From assembly GCA_010909165.1 (NCBI GenBank), contig MU008191.1:574377-638376 (forward strand): a stretch of DNA of 64,000 nucleotides, given 5' to 3'. Shown here in pieces: positions 22,776 to 37,802 of the stretch. The stretch comes from Anthoceros angustus (taxonomy: Eukaryota > Streptophyta > Anthocerotopsida > Anthocerotales > Anthocerotaceae). Every line of letters starts with the position of its first letter. Positions within the stretch are counted from its first letter, which is position 1. The notes beneath the pieces are model-generated. The model ran no database searches and was not told the origin of the DNA. It was given only the letters and a program-made list of their open reading frames with translations. The position numbers and the translations under genes were made by a program.

Positions 22776-25665
22776 GCTCTCCCCCCGTACACTCCATACC
22801 CTTCCGGGACCACGGATAACGTAAAAGCTGGCCGCGCCCCGGTCCCCTGTGCGCGCCCTGGCTGTGGAGGAGCGGCCAGCCTCGCCTGACATTCCCAAGA
22901 AGATCTCCAAATCCGCGAAAACAGCTTCTGTACTCCGCCGACACCAGCTGCTTATAGAATTATCCACGGCTAACCTCGTCGTCACACAAGGGCTCCAGTC
23001 CATACCAAAGATGAAGCCGCTCCAAATGTCAGGTTAGGTTATTCCGCGCTTTCCTGTACACGCAAGGACGGCTCATGCATTCCAGCCTTTAGCGGCAACG
23101 CTCCCGCACACCTCACCCTTCCCATGTCCGTACGTGCTGTGTCGTCCATGGAATTGCTATGCATACATTACAGTATTCCAGGCTGTGCCGTGCTCCTTTT
23201 GTCCATTCCTCCCAAACACAAAGCTGAATGTGCACACTCGCAGAGCACAGCCAGCGGTTCCATCTCCCCGCGCGGCTCGTGAGCGTCGAGCATCAGGACA
23301 GCAGCAGGCCGCGAAGCTGCCTCGGCATCCATGCGGCATGCCGCCCGCGGCTCTTGCATCTTCAAATATTAATTTTCATGTTTCAAAATCGTTTGTTTAA
23401 TGTGTGTCAATGCAGGTGTGACATACGTGGGAGCCATCTAGTGTTGCGGCACGTCGCGAGCCATTCGGTGTGACTGCGACTGACATGCTCCCATCGCGGT
23501 GGCCTCCACGATGGGTGGGAGCCTTCATCCGGCGGTGACGGGTCGCCCAGGGGACCAGCCGCGGCCGGGGCCGGGGCCGTGATTTCGGAAGGTAAACCAG
23601 TTACCAAACCAGCAGAAACTGTTCCTGTTCGGTAGAGTAAATACTGGCCTATATGTGTGGGAACGGGGCGAGTCACATTTAGAGGTCGAGTTTGTGCGCG
23701 TAGTGCCTGCCACCTTCTGCTTCCCTTGCTCCCTTGCCTTTGCCTTTTTGCCTCTCCTTTTCCGTTCTCGGGCGCTCGGCTTTGCTCGGCCCGGCTCTGC
23801 TGTTTGCTTTCTGCGCTGGCTCGCGCGCGCGCGCTCGCTCGCTGGCTCCCTGCCGTCTTGAATTCTCCCTTCTCTGCTGCGCCGTTCGCGGGCGCTGTGA
23901 GATTGCGATCGTGTGAGGCATCTGTGTGGGGCGAGGCGGCACAATTCGGCGCAATTCTGGGGCCGCGCAAGAGTTGCGATGCAGGCTGTGGCGTTGCTGT
24001 CGTTCTGTGACATTGGCTTACCGTCCTGTAGTGTGAACGTCGTGGTACCGCCGGATCTGCTGCGCTGATGCATGTGGAATTGGTGTAGCCATTTCTGCGG
24101 TGGCTGAATCCTGGAGTGCGGCGCGTTTTGGTTTGGCTGGCTGGCTGGCTGGGAGGAGGCTGTGGATGCTGCGGTCGCGTGCCGGGGGGTTCGAGAGTGG
24201 TTGGATCGCGGCTTTGGTGTAGGGGTGTGTGCGGAGCGGCTGCGTCGCAAGATTTGCTTGGTTGTAGCGCGCTCTGGCGGCAGCTGCAGGCAGACGGTCT
24301 CTTCGTATCAGAGGAGCTGCGTGCCGGTTTGCCTGGGCTTGTGTGGCTGTGAGGAGCGTGCCTCGCTCTCTTCTGTCGGTGATCTCGTTTGTCTTCGATT
24401 TCGGCATCCGGAACACGACTGCTTGGTGAGTGGAGGTTGCGGTTTGTTCTGTTTCGGGCTGGCTGTGTGTGGGGTTTTGGTTGGTGAGGAGGCGGAGGGC
24501 CGTGGACCGGCCATGTAGGTAGCTAGGTTGGGGGAGGGAGGGGGGGGCGGTGTGAGGGCGCGGCGCTATTGCGTTTTACTTGCTGTGAGCTGTCGCGATG
24601 CGCCGGCGCTAGTTTGGTTCAAGTTTGGAAGGTCGAGGACCGTGTGCTTTGGGGTATTCGGTGTGTCTGCGGTGAAGGACTTGCAAGACTGTGGAACTAA
24701 ATTGAACTCCAGGTTTTCGGGAGAGAATGTGGAGAGTGGAGAGTTCTCATTTAGGGTTTTGGTTGTAGTACATGGTATATCCATTTGGAGTATAGATGGT
24801 TGTAGGCACAACATGTTTGTAGCTGCTTCTGGCCTGGGGCTTGTTCTCTATGGCTGGGTGCCCTTGCGCTTATGTTTGTTATCTTTAACTGAGCAACTGC
24901 TTGCCGCGCTGGGCTCAGCTTAGGTTGCGTTCTCTAACTCGTTCTGATGTGTGTTTGTGTTCCAGGTTCCAGTGTTGGCGAGCTCTTTCGTTGGTTGGGT
25001 ACCCGATTGCTTTGAGGTTTGATACATCACTCTGGCAGCCTCTTTAGCCCCTCGTGTCCGCACCTCTTCGCAGGTGTGGGGGAGAGCTGGAGTGTGTCCA
25101 GCTCTGAGTGCCCCTCAGAAAGCGAGGCACTCCCAGGTTTGGAGGGCCTGCCGCATGGTACAGGGTGTAGCAGTGGACTACGGCTAAAATAAGGTGGTTC
25201 AAGATGTAAGCTCATGTGTGTGGAAATGTAAGAGATAAAACTCACTTAGACTGTTGCTACTAGCAGAGTCTATCGATGTAGATATCTTATACCCTGGAGA
25301 GGAGGGTGCAAGCTATGTCACTGCAGCCGGGGCTGTCATCCTTTGAGTCTGTTCATCTGTGCTGGTGGTGAATCCTAGTGAGCTGTCACGTGGGGATGGT
25401 TTGTGCAACCCTTGTTACTCCAGCTATGATAGTGGCTCCCTGTGGGTTCTTCCGGCGCTCCTGAGTGGAACAGGGCGAGGTGAATACTGATGCTGGTCAT
25501 GTTTCTCACTCTCAGCCAAGCACTCCCTCTGCGATTTGGAAAATTGTCAGTAGGTTTGGAGTTCTGTGCACGTTTGATTTGTTTGTGCTAGCTGGGTCCT
25601 CCTAGGCTGTCTCAAAACACGGGGAAGTGAAGCTCTGCAACCTCGGAACTGAGGATCCAAGTGAG
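22776..25665 (+). other. GC-rich promoter and 5' leader region of the LRR gene
   Basis: GC content and CpG density rise sharply from about 23400 to 24550, with an alternating GC run (GCGCGCGCGC near 23822) and G/T-rich sequence after it. This fits a promoter plus a long, probably intron-containing 5' UTR for the gene whose ATG is at 25666. The long minus-strand ORFs here (for example 23525-24250) reflect GC-rich composition and are not supported. Confidence 0.35.
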
Positions 25666-28436
25666 ATGGCTAGGATGTCTTGTCTACCTATATTTGGGTG
25701 GAAGCATAAAGGAAAGGTATGCAATTCTTAATGCTTTTGATACCTCATCAGCATTCCTAGACGGAGGAGTTTATTGCTCAGCAGGATTCTTCGTTTTCCG
25801 TTTTCCATGCAGGTTGTTGAGGCAGTCCCGATGAGGGTCATGTCACAGTGGGAGGCATGCAGTCCTATCACTTCTCCAGCAAGTGAGGATGCAAGCGCAG
25901 ATGCAAGTATGGGCGTTCAGGAGAATTTATCACAGGTGTTGTCCGCCATCGAGCTGCCCACCCAAGGGAACAGGGTGCTTGCATCAATGGAGGCCAGCAT
26001 GGATGAACCAGAGGTACATGGGCTTGACGCTCTTGCCGGACCGCTTGCATCAATGGAGGCCAGCATGGATGAACCAAAGGTACATGGGCTTGACATTCTT
26101 GCTGGAAAAGCAGACTATGAAGGTGAACTGCTGGATGACACAGCTGCCAGCGTGGATAATCATATTAAAGAGGCTTACCCATGTTCTGGTTCCACTCACC
26201 TTGCTCGTGGTAGTGGGCAAGATTATGGTGGAAGTTTGCAAGGTTATCCATCTTGCCTGACCGAAGGAAGCCCTTCTGAAGCGGGTCACTTGACGGTTAG
26301 TGATCCAGGAACTATGCCAGGTGCCAGACAGCAGTTACAGGATTTTGGGCGTAGTTGCTCAGGTGCATTTTCAGAGATGAAGCCATCTGAAGAGAATGAG
26401 AGCTGTGGACATCGTCTCAGCGATTACAGCCTTAACTCGGGATTGGTTGATGGGTCTTATGCACCAACTGAAGCCCTGCTCCAAGCTCATGAAAAATTCT
26501 CATTTGCGGTCAGGACTTCCACATCAAGAAGACTTGCGCAACAAGGATTTGCTACTACTAGGTCTGAGGGTTCTGCTCGGAGTGTGGATGATGGAGTCAT
26601 GTTTGGTATGGGGCCTGTAGGTCGTGGAATGTCCGCACCACCGAAAAAGCCTTGGTGGAAGGTAACTTTGAGAGCCCATCGTAGTGTTGCTCTTTCTGCC
26701 AGCAACCAAGCATCAAAGTCGCTGTGTGTTTCACAAGCACCTGAGAAGACTACTGCTCCTTTGCACCAACTTGGTTTTTATGGATCGGACGGGGATGACT
26801 GTGGAGGTATTGTTTCCCCACCGTCTGGGAATGATGCTGGCCTGTGTCGGAGTGGAGGAAGTGTAACAAGCTCTGGAGATGTTTCACCGGTGCAAACTGC
26901 TCATGTTGAGGATGTCATTGAGCAAGTCCCTGCTGGGATAGCTGATGGGGTTGCCATGGACGCTGGAACCATCAATCGTGCTTGGCCTTATTCTCCCTCT
27001 CATCTTGACGGTCTTCAAACTAACAGCTCTTTCGTGTTTCCTGGAAAGAAGCGGGTGGAGGAATGGTTTGCAACTGTTGATCTCAGTGTTCCTTCTGAAG
27101 AGGAACTGCCGTTCACAGATGTCATTTCCCCTAAAAAGCAGCCAGACTGCACTGAAGATCTTGCAGGAAGACAAGTTAAGGAGAGTACTGTACGGTCGTC
27201 AGGTCAGTCAGAGGGTCCTCTCGACGTGGACATGGCATTGGCTGTGGCTGCAGCCCGGGCCCTTCATTCGTTGGCCACAGTGGCACACTATTCTGGTACT
27301 GGGCTGAGGATTGTTCCCCCTTTTGGGCAGTTCACCTTACTGAAGACAATCAACTTGTCTTCTAATTCCCTAGGTAAAGTTTCCGACTGGTGCGCTTTTT
27401 TCTTTTTGACTTGTTATAGTTTTTATGCAATGGTGGAATTAAATACATGCTATTGAATCGATTATTGCAGTTCGCATTCCTTCTGGTAGTTTTCCCAAAA
27501 GCGTCCACTGCCTGGATTTGTCTCGCAACAAGATCGTTGCCATCGAAGGGCTGCGCGAGTTGACAAAACTTCGAACTTTGAACTTGTCATCGAATCGCAT
27601 AACTCGGATTGGGCATGGTGAGTTCTGACCCGCTATTGTGTAACTGCAATCCATCATCCAAAGTTGCTTTACTTCATTGCAAAAGGCTCAAGACCGTTGT
27701 ACTTCTCTTCTCAGGTTTGGCGCATTGCACTTCACTCCGGGAGCTTTATCTAGGAGCAAACAAGATCAGCGAAGTCGAAGGCCTCCATCGTTTGTTGAAG
27801 CTGACTATATTGGATGTGAGCTATAACAAGGTGGCAGAAGTTGCGGGACTTAATCAGCTTGCAGCTAATTATCTCTCTCTTCAAGAGCTGAATGTGTCTG
27901 GGAATGGGCTGTGCAAGAATATGGGGGAAGAGCAGCTGAGAAAATTCATCGGTGGTCTTTGCCCGAGTGTTATCTACTTGAACAAGCAACCCCTGAAGTC
28001 TTTCACTAGGGGAGAAGGTGTGACGAAAGTAGGTTCTTCCACTGGGCATCATGTCCAACGGGGAATGAAGTCAAGCAACAAGGTGGCAAAGAAAGGAGGT
28101 AGCGTGCAGATCGCCCCCGGACACAAGAGAACTGGCAGTGGGGAACCCTCGAAGACATCCAGCCATGGCGGTATCATGCCTAGCCAGGTGGGTCAAAACG
28201 GTAAGAGTCATGGGATCCTGACCTCATCGCGTCATCGACAGGGCCACGGCCATGGCCATGGCCACGGTCACGGCCACGGCCACCACCACAACCATCATCG
28301 AGACAAGCGCGGGAGACGGTCAGTGGAGTCAAGCCCGGTCGTCCACCTCGAGGCTTTCGATCCTCGAGATCCTGTTCCTCGAATACAGAGCGACGGTGCC
28401 CTGAATCATCAGGATGTGACTGCGGAAGCTTCTTAG
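25666..28436 (+). CDS. SDS22-type leucine-rich-repeat protein (plant At4g03260/At1g78230-like)
   Basis: Four exons (25666-25716, 25813-27373, 27471-27617, 27715-28436) join in phase to 826 aa. The first exon encodes only MARMSCLPIFGWKHKGK, a short conserved N terminus of this family. Before the LRRs is DVDMALAVAAARALHSLATV. The LRRs follow at about residues 520-670, for example SVHCLDLSRNKIVAIEGL, LRTLNLSSNRIT, LRELYLGANKISEVEGL and LTILDVSYNKVAEVAGL, of the 22-residue SDS22 kind also seen in outer-arm dynein light chain 1. The repeats end with a cap (GGLCPSVIYLNKQPL). The long region before them is probably disordered and contains an exact-phase 66-bp duplication (25981-26112; unit ASMEASMDEPEVHGLDALAG). 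The tail has a Gly-His run encoded by GGCCAC/GGCCAT repeats (28241-28290). LRRs of this type bind other proteins; no specific partner can be deduced. Confidence 0.85.
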
Positions 28437-30816
28437 GAAGTAGATGGGAGTTTATCATTAGTGTGGCAGTTCTGTGTGGGTGGATTTGCTTTTAGAGGTT
28501 GCGGCCTTCGTGTGCCGCTTTACTGTCAAGCGCATCAAAGGCCTTTAGTCTGTTTTACAATTAGTGGTTATACATCTATGTTATTACCGGTATAGATAGG
28601 AAAGTGTGTTATTTCTACCAGTCGAAAATCAGTCATCCCCCTGGATTGACTAAAACCCTAAAAACCCTGGATTTCGATATCTACAAGGCCCCCTGAAGTC
28701 AATCTTGCCGCAATTTTACCTTCTCGATCAAGCCCTGACCTTGCCCTAACCCGGATTTGCCTGTCCCAGATTAGCCTGCACATGCAACAGAGAACGGTAA
28801 ATCCGGGTTTGATCTTGATGGACGTCAGTTACGTCTATGGAAGGTCGATCCAATTACCAATTATCTAATGTGTATTCAAGGCCATTTGATTAGATGAGGG
28901 CATCTGTACCCTCTATAGTTTGTTATATGAGGGCATCTGTACCCTCTCCATTGATTTTAGTCCGGAACTCATTGCTGGACTAGTATCACAAACTGGTTGT
29001 GGTACTCTTCTTCTTCTCTCTGTTGCAGGTCTTAGGTTCTTGTCCCAGATCTCTGTTGCAGGTCTTAGGTTCCTGTTCCTGTCCCAGATTAGCTTGTACT
29101 GCACCTGCAACTGAAAATGTAATTTCATCTCTACCGCAAAAGAAGAAGAGAGTTCACCACAACCAGTTTGTTTGTGATTCTAGTCCAGCAATGTGTTGAG
29201 GACTAAAGTTAGTGTAGGACAGTGTGGATACCCTCAGATGGCCTTGGATAGACATATACTTGGATTGACCTTCCATAGACCTTAAATACTGTACTCTCAC
29301 GGCCACTAGCCAAGCTGATCAACAAATTTGCACGGACATGACCAAGCTGATCAATTTGTTGGTTAATCGTATCCATCAGTCCACCCGCTCCTCTCAGGAA
29401 CAAAGTTGGCTGACCAGATTTGCCGGCACAAAGTTGGCTGACCAAGTTAGCTTGCACCTCAGATATGAAGTTGCCTTTACACAACAGCTGCCTCTGCCTC
29501 AAATCTGAAGGGCATGAAGTTACCTCTGCACAACATCTATAAAGGTCACCGTCGATTCCCTTACCAAGAAACACCATTCTAGGCATCAATGCCTGCAGTC
29601 CCACAGCAATTGTTAAACCAACCATCATGCCACATCGCTCACTCACTCTCTTCATCTCCGTGCCCTTCTCTCCTGCACCCAAAAACACTAGACTTCCTGG
29701 CATGAATGCCGCCCCTGCAGGAAACCGACCCACCTTAAACTCCCATCCCATCCCATTCCAGCACCAAGAACCGACCACCGCCTACCAGGATAGGGGGAAA
29801 TGGCTGCGCTCTCTGCGAGTGGGCTGAAAGCAGATGTGGAACTCTAGTCGAGCGTGCAAGAAGGAGATGATCACCTTGGCTGGCAGGGAGGAGGTGAGTC
29901 GCCCAAGGCGTTGAAGGGGATCATTTCCCTCTCATGAAACTCGTCCACCCAAAAAGATCACCCAGAAAGTTGTGGCTACATGACATCGAACAGAAACCCG
30001 CAACCCAACCAAGATAACATCTTTAGGCCAGAAACCACCTGAAACAGATCTGAGGTACTGCTGTCTTCTCTTCTCTTCAGCGTGAGCAACTGATGACCAG
30101 CCAGCCAAGAAACGTTCAGATTTGTCAACAGACTGCTACGAAGCACAAGCGTTGAGGTGCTTACCAAGCGCACCGACGAAGTGTTGGGACCCAAGAAGCC
30201 ACTCGAGAGCTCTGGAGTACACCTGCCACAATCCCAAACCCTAAATCCTCAAGAGCCCAAAGTTTAGTTTCCGTGTGGTGGTCCAGGTCCCTCTCTCTCC
30301 CGACTTCGCCGCGCCACTCCAGCGAGGTGGTGGGAACATGTGGAACACTTTTGACAGCTTGCCAGGTGACCCGGTTTCATGGAAGCGTTCGGTAAATGCG
30401 CAGATGCCACTCGTTCTTTTGGGTCACTCAGTGGCGTATTCGATAACTAGCTTCATAATACCTCTAATTCGCAATCTTTTCTGACGGGATTCTTGCGGGG
30501 AAGATTCATCAAAGTAGTAATCAAATGATGGATAAATAAGCGGTGTTTGTCATTCCAATGACTCAAATGTTAGATGTCAGACGAAGGACAAAAATGGCTG
30601 GAGGCGTTAAGATCAAAGGTGAACCAGCTCACGCGGCCTGTGTGCAGCGGAGGATGCGAAGAGGCCGTCCGGGATTAAGCACGACGTACGTACCTTGGGT
30701 GAAAACGAGAAGACACAGGCAACAACAAGCACGGGCTGCACGCAAGGTTCATGCACATTGCTGCATCCGGGATCTCAACTACAGGGTTGGTTGATCCGAT
30801 CCTGTAACCCTCCAAA
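28437..30816. other. Intergenic region between LRR and USP-like genes
   Basis: No supported gene. It holds the LRR-gene 3' UTR, short direct repeats (ATGAGGGCATCTGTACCCTCT at about 28896 and 28927; CTGTTGCAGGTCTTAGGTTC at about 29020 and 29052), and from about 30200 the likely promoter and leader of the next gene. Several open frames exist but none has recognisable motifs. Confidence 0.35.
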
Positions 30817-33067
30817 ATGCAGCAAGAGAGCAGGGGCAATGCCCTTCTTAGCTCCTCTACCGGGACCGGCAGCATTCACGACCGGTTTGCATCGAAGCAA
30901 TTCATGGGCGGCGGGTACAAGCGGGAGAGCGTGGTGGTGATAGTGGATGCGGCGGAGGAGGTGCTCACCTTGGATGGTCTGGAGTGGGCCTTGTTGAACG
31001 TGGTGCATCCTGGGAGGAACGAGCTGATTGTCCTGGGAATTCTCCACGAGACTCAAGATTTCTCCTTCCTATGGGGAGGCCTGCTCAAAGGTAAGCTTGC
31101 AACTGCAAAAAGGGCGTTGGAAAAGTTGAGCTCGCTTCCCGACTCCTCCTTCTCACTTGCCAGATTCGCTTGTCTCGGGCACGCGTGTGACAGTGACCTG
31201 CTGCGCATCACGGAGTGCCAAGGCCAAACAGCTGAACCAAAAGATCAACCAGAAGCTGGAGGCCTACCATTTGACTCTGCAGCAGTCCGAGGTGCTGCGG
31301 GAAAAGGATGGGGTGAGTGTCCTTTCGCCTTCGGCCAAAGGCACGGCTCTACTTTCTCCTCGAGTACTTTCTCCCAGTTGCTGAGTTGCTGTTTCGAGTT
31401 GCGTCAGGTTGGTGTTCTCCAGGCTTCTGATGTGCTTGGGATTGTGGGTGCTGTCAGGTGAAAGTGCATATCCGGATCACAGCTGGATTCAGTCCACTCC
31501 ACTCCATCGCCGTGCAAGAGACCACGGCATTAGCTGCATCGTGGGTGATTCTCGACAGGTGAGTCCGTTGGTTCCCTGGCTCCACCCGCGCAGACTAGCA
31601 GCTGAGACCTCACTGCAGAGCCCTCACTGCAGAGCCTGATCCAGGACCCTGAAGACGCACCGGAGGTACTTCTCGGAGCAGATGACCTGCAATGTCGTGC
31701 TCATGAAGAACAAGGTGGACGCTGAAGTGCTCCGGATCCATCAGCAGCAGCAAGACTTGGGCAAGAGCCCGATGTCCATGGGGGACATCTCCCTCGAGTC
31801 CATCCTCCTGGCGGACACCGGATTCCACACCAACGACGGACTCCCCACGCCGGCCAGGGCCAGCCCAGTCTCCACCCGCGCCAGTAGCGGGCCAAGGAAT
31901 TCCAATGTGCAGAATCCCGGGTACCCAGTATTCAAGGGGGAGGCCGCGCCAGTCCTGGCTCCTGGGCTCCTGGCCAACGCCTTGAGCTTCCACACCGTGG
32001 ACCCGTCCTTCGAGGTGTCCTGGATGGACCCGGGCCCCGACCACCACGGACCCCTGTCCAAGACCATGGAAAGAATGGACTCCGACATAGATTGCAGCTT
32101 CGCCTCCATATCCCCCGCTTCGAGACCCGCCACTCTGGCGCAAGCTGTGAAAAAGAGGTTCACCACGGGACCCGTGAGAGTGGCCGACGAGCCTTACGAC
32201 GCCTCCGCCACCGACCTCCACTCGGAATACGAGGAAGAAGCAACGGACATGGAGGAAGGCCACGACCCCACCACCCCCCGGCCTTTCAAAGCAGCGCAGG
32301 CCCCGGCACCGACAACTCCATCTCCCACAGTCCCGCGACCAGCAACCACCAGTCCGGACGACGGCTACGCCTCAGATCTCTCCTCCCATTCCGACTTCAG
32401 CAGCGACTTCGGAGGCAGAACTCCCCGCGCCCTCAGCAAGCTGGTGCAAGATCAGCGCCAACCGGGACTCGAGAGCCGCATCACCAGCAGATTCAGAAGC
32501 GACTGGATTCAGGACGCGCATCATAGCGAAGAGGACGACGACAACGACAACAAGTCCTCCTTTCCTCCCAGCCTTGACCACGGCGCCATCGCAGCGACAT
32601 CAGCTATGGAGCGTCACCAACGACGAACTGCAAACCCTAACCCTAACCCTAGGGGGGCTCCCACCTCGCCCGGTTCCAGCTCCTCGTCCGCCAGCTTCGC
32701 CAGGTCCACCAGCTTCCCGCCGAGTCCCTTGGTCCCGACCCACGCCCCGAGTTCCTCCAACAACTCGCCCAAGCCGAGGCTGGTGACCGGTTACCCGCAC
32801 CTGTCGCAGAGTCCGGGGTCCAGGGCGGGCAGTCGCCTGTCCGCCAAGCCCAGCCCTGCTGTTTCCCACATGTCTCGCCACTCCTCGCATTTGCCGTCGT
32901 CGTCGCCCGCCTCCTCGACCCGGTCCAGCCGGTTGTACCAGTCACCAAATCAGTGGAAACGGGACCAAAGCCAAAGCGGAGGTACTTCTGGAGACCGGGA
33001 AGCTTACCCCAAGATGCCAGCCCCCCCGCTTCTGAGCCCTCCCCGGTTTGAGCAATTTGAATTCTAG
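30817..33067 (+). CDS. USP-like N-terminal domain protein with long Ser/Pro-rich tail
   Basis: Four exons (30817-31090, 31164-31312, 31458-31558, 31645-33067) join in phase to 648 aa. Residues about 36-190 match the adenine-nucleotide alpha-hydrolase (USP-like) domain found at the N terminus of plant inactive receptor-like kinases: ESVVVIVDAAEE, GLEWALLNVVHPGRNELIVLGIL, VKVHIRITAG, ALAASWVILDR, then TLKTHRRYFSEQMTCNVVLMK. No kinase domain follows. Instead about 450 residues are Ser/Pro/Asp-rich and look disordered, with short conserved-looking blocks (SDIDCSFASIS, RFRSDWIQD). It is therefore a kinase-less relative or a truncated paralogue. Codons near 32631-32652 carry CCCTAACCCTAACCCTA, a telomere-like string read as Asn-Pro repeats. 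Intron 3 contains a short direct repeat (CTCACTGCAGAGC). The function is unknown. Confidence 0.75.
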
Positions 33068-36454
<3,387 letters not shown>

Positions 36455-37645
36455 CTGCGTTTGCAGCTTCCAGAACGCACGTCCACGGCTGTCCGAAACT
36501 CGCCCGGTCACCAATTTTGACGTGACAGACACCAATGGGGAAAGGATGATATGATTCATCAGCCTTCGACGATGCAGTAGCAGGGCCACTTTCTGGATTC
36601 CTACCTTGCTTCTACGTTTTGTCGAATTCTTGCCAAGGTAGTGATTCTGGAACAAGGTTCCTGTCATTAGTCGCCGTTTGTCTGAAAACTCGAATTCGAA
36701 GAAGTCCATCAGTTCGTCGTGTAATGAGAAAAAAAACTTTGCGTGCACTACTCACTGCAAGCTTCGGCTTCGTTTTACTGCTCCTCGATTTGAAGGCGAG
36801 GAGCTTAAAGAAGCTCTTGTCTCTTGATCCCAACGATGATGCTGTAGATCAGGTCTGCATCTCTTAGAATAGATATCAAGGAAGAGAACGTGATTTCTTT
36901 TCATATTGGAGTGAATTTCGCTTGCCTGTGTTCTAGTTGAGGAATGTGTGTAATCTAGCCCAGCGTGGAAAAGCTTGCAACTCCACAACCTACTTTTGTG
37001 GGTGACCACGGCTCCAGCCTTTCATCCAGACAAACCCTCTGTAGAAACACTTCTCATTTCATGTTTTTGGTCTAAAGCAGGTTCCATTTAGCATCAATTG
37101 AAGATCCACGGAAGGCAATTACATGGTACGATGAGTAGCCAACGCTATGATGTGGCAAAGCAATCTTGATCCACCAAATGAGATTACCTATCAATGCTAC
37201 GTTTTTCTTAATTATTCTTCCTAGTTCACTGGAATCCTGCACACCGGGCATCGGTGTAGACGGGAGCTTGATTACCTTCTAGTGGGAAGTTGTACCCCTC
37301 CACTGGGAGGAGACTAGACATGCAAGTCGACCGAGCATTATCTGCAAGAGGAGGCGGAGAATTCTCTGCACCTCCTCTGGATGGGCACTCAGCATGATAT
37401 CGATAACTATCTACAGGAGAAGGCTGAGGATTGTCTGCAGCAGGATGTAGAGGATGCTCTGCATTCTCTGCAAGAGGCAGTGCCTGAGGCTGAGGATTTT
37501 AGGAGGGAAGAGGCTGAAGATAATATTGTCTCCAAGAGGCTGAGGATTGCCTAAAAAATAAAGAGCAAGGAAGAGGATGAGCATGATTTATCCGCCGAAG
37601 GCCATACGTGCAGTGGAGGAATCTCCGCACAATCACATCTACCTT
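36455..37645. other. Spacer downstream of GDH
   Basis: No supported gene. At about 37340-37555 repeated CTGCAAGAGG and GAGGCTGAGGATT motifs produce a short acidic open frame on the plus strand; this looks like decayed repeat rather than a gene. Confidence 0.35.
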
Positions 37646-37740
37646 AGAAGAAGAAGAATTTATTGAAGTCCACCGACGACAACTTACGTCACGGGACAGA
37701 ACTTTGATGACCATAACATGGATGTCATACAAACTTTCTT
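37646..37740 (-). mobile_element. Diverged SINE-like 3' end
   Basis: AGAAGAAGAAGAATTTATTGAAGTCCAC and the following ACGTCACGGGAC parallel the GAA-run end of the element at 14963 (…AATTTTATTTGAGTCCAC…CGTCATGGGAC). The similarity fades after about 90 bp, so this is a related or 5'-truncated, older copy. Confidence 0.4.
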
Positions 37741-37802
37741 AGAGGACACTTTGGGCGGATGAAGCTCTCAAGCCCTCCTGCTCCTGGCGTCCGTGGCGCA
37801 AC

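Noticed and set aside
23407-24250. Long minus-strand ORFs (187 and 241 codons) upstream of the LRR gene
   Set aside because: They lie in a GC-rich, CpG-dense leader with few stop codons in any frame and show low-complexity Arg/Ala/Ser composition without motifs.
31610-32263. 217-codon ORF antisense to the USP-like gene
   Set aside because: It is a shadow of the GC-rich exon 4; the plus-strand reading has family motifs and splice phase support.
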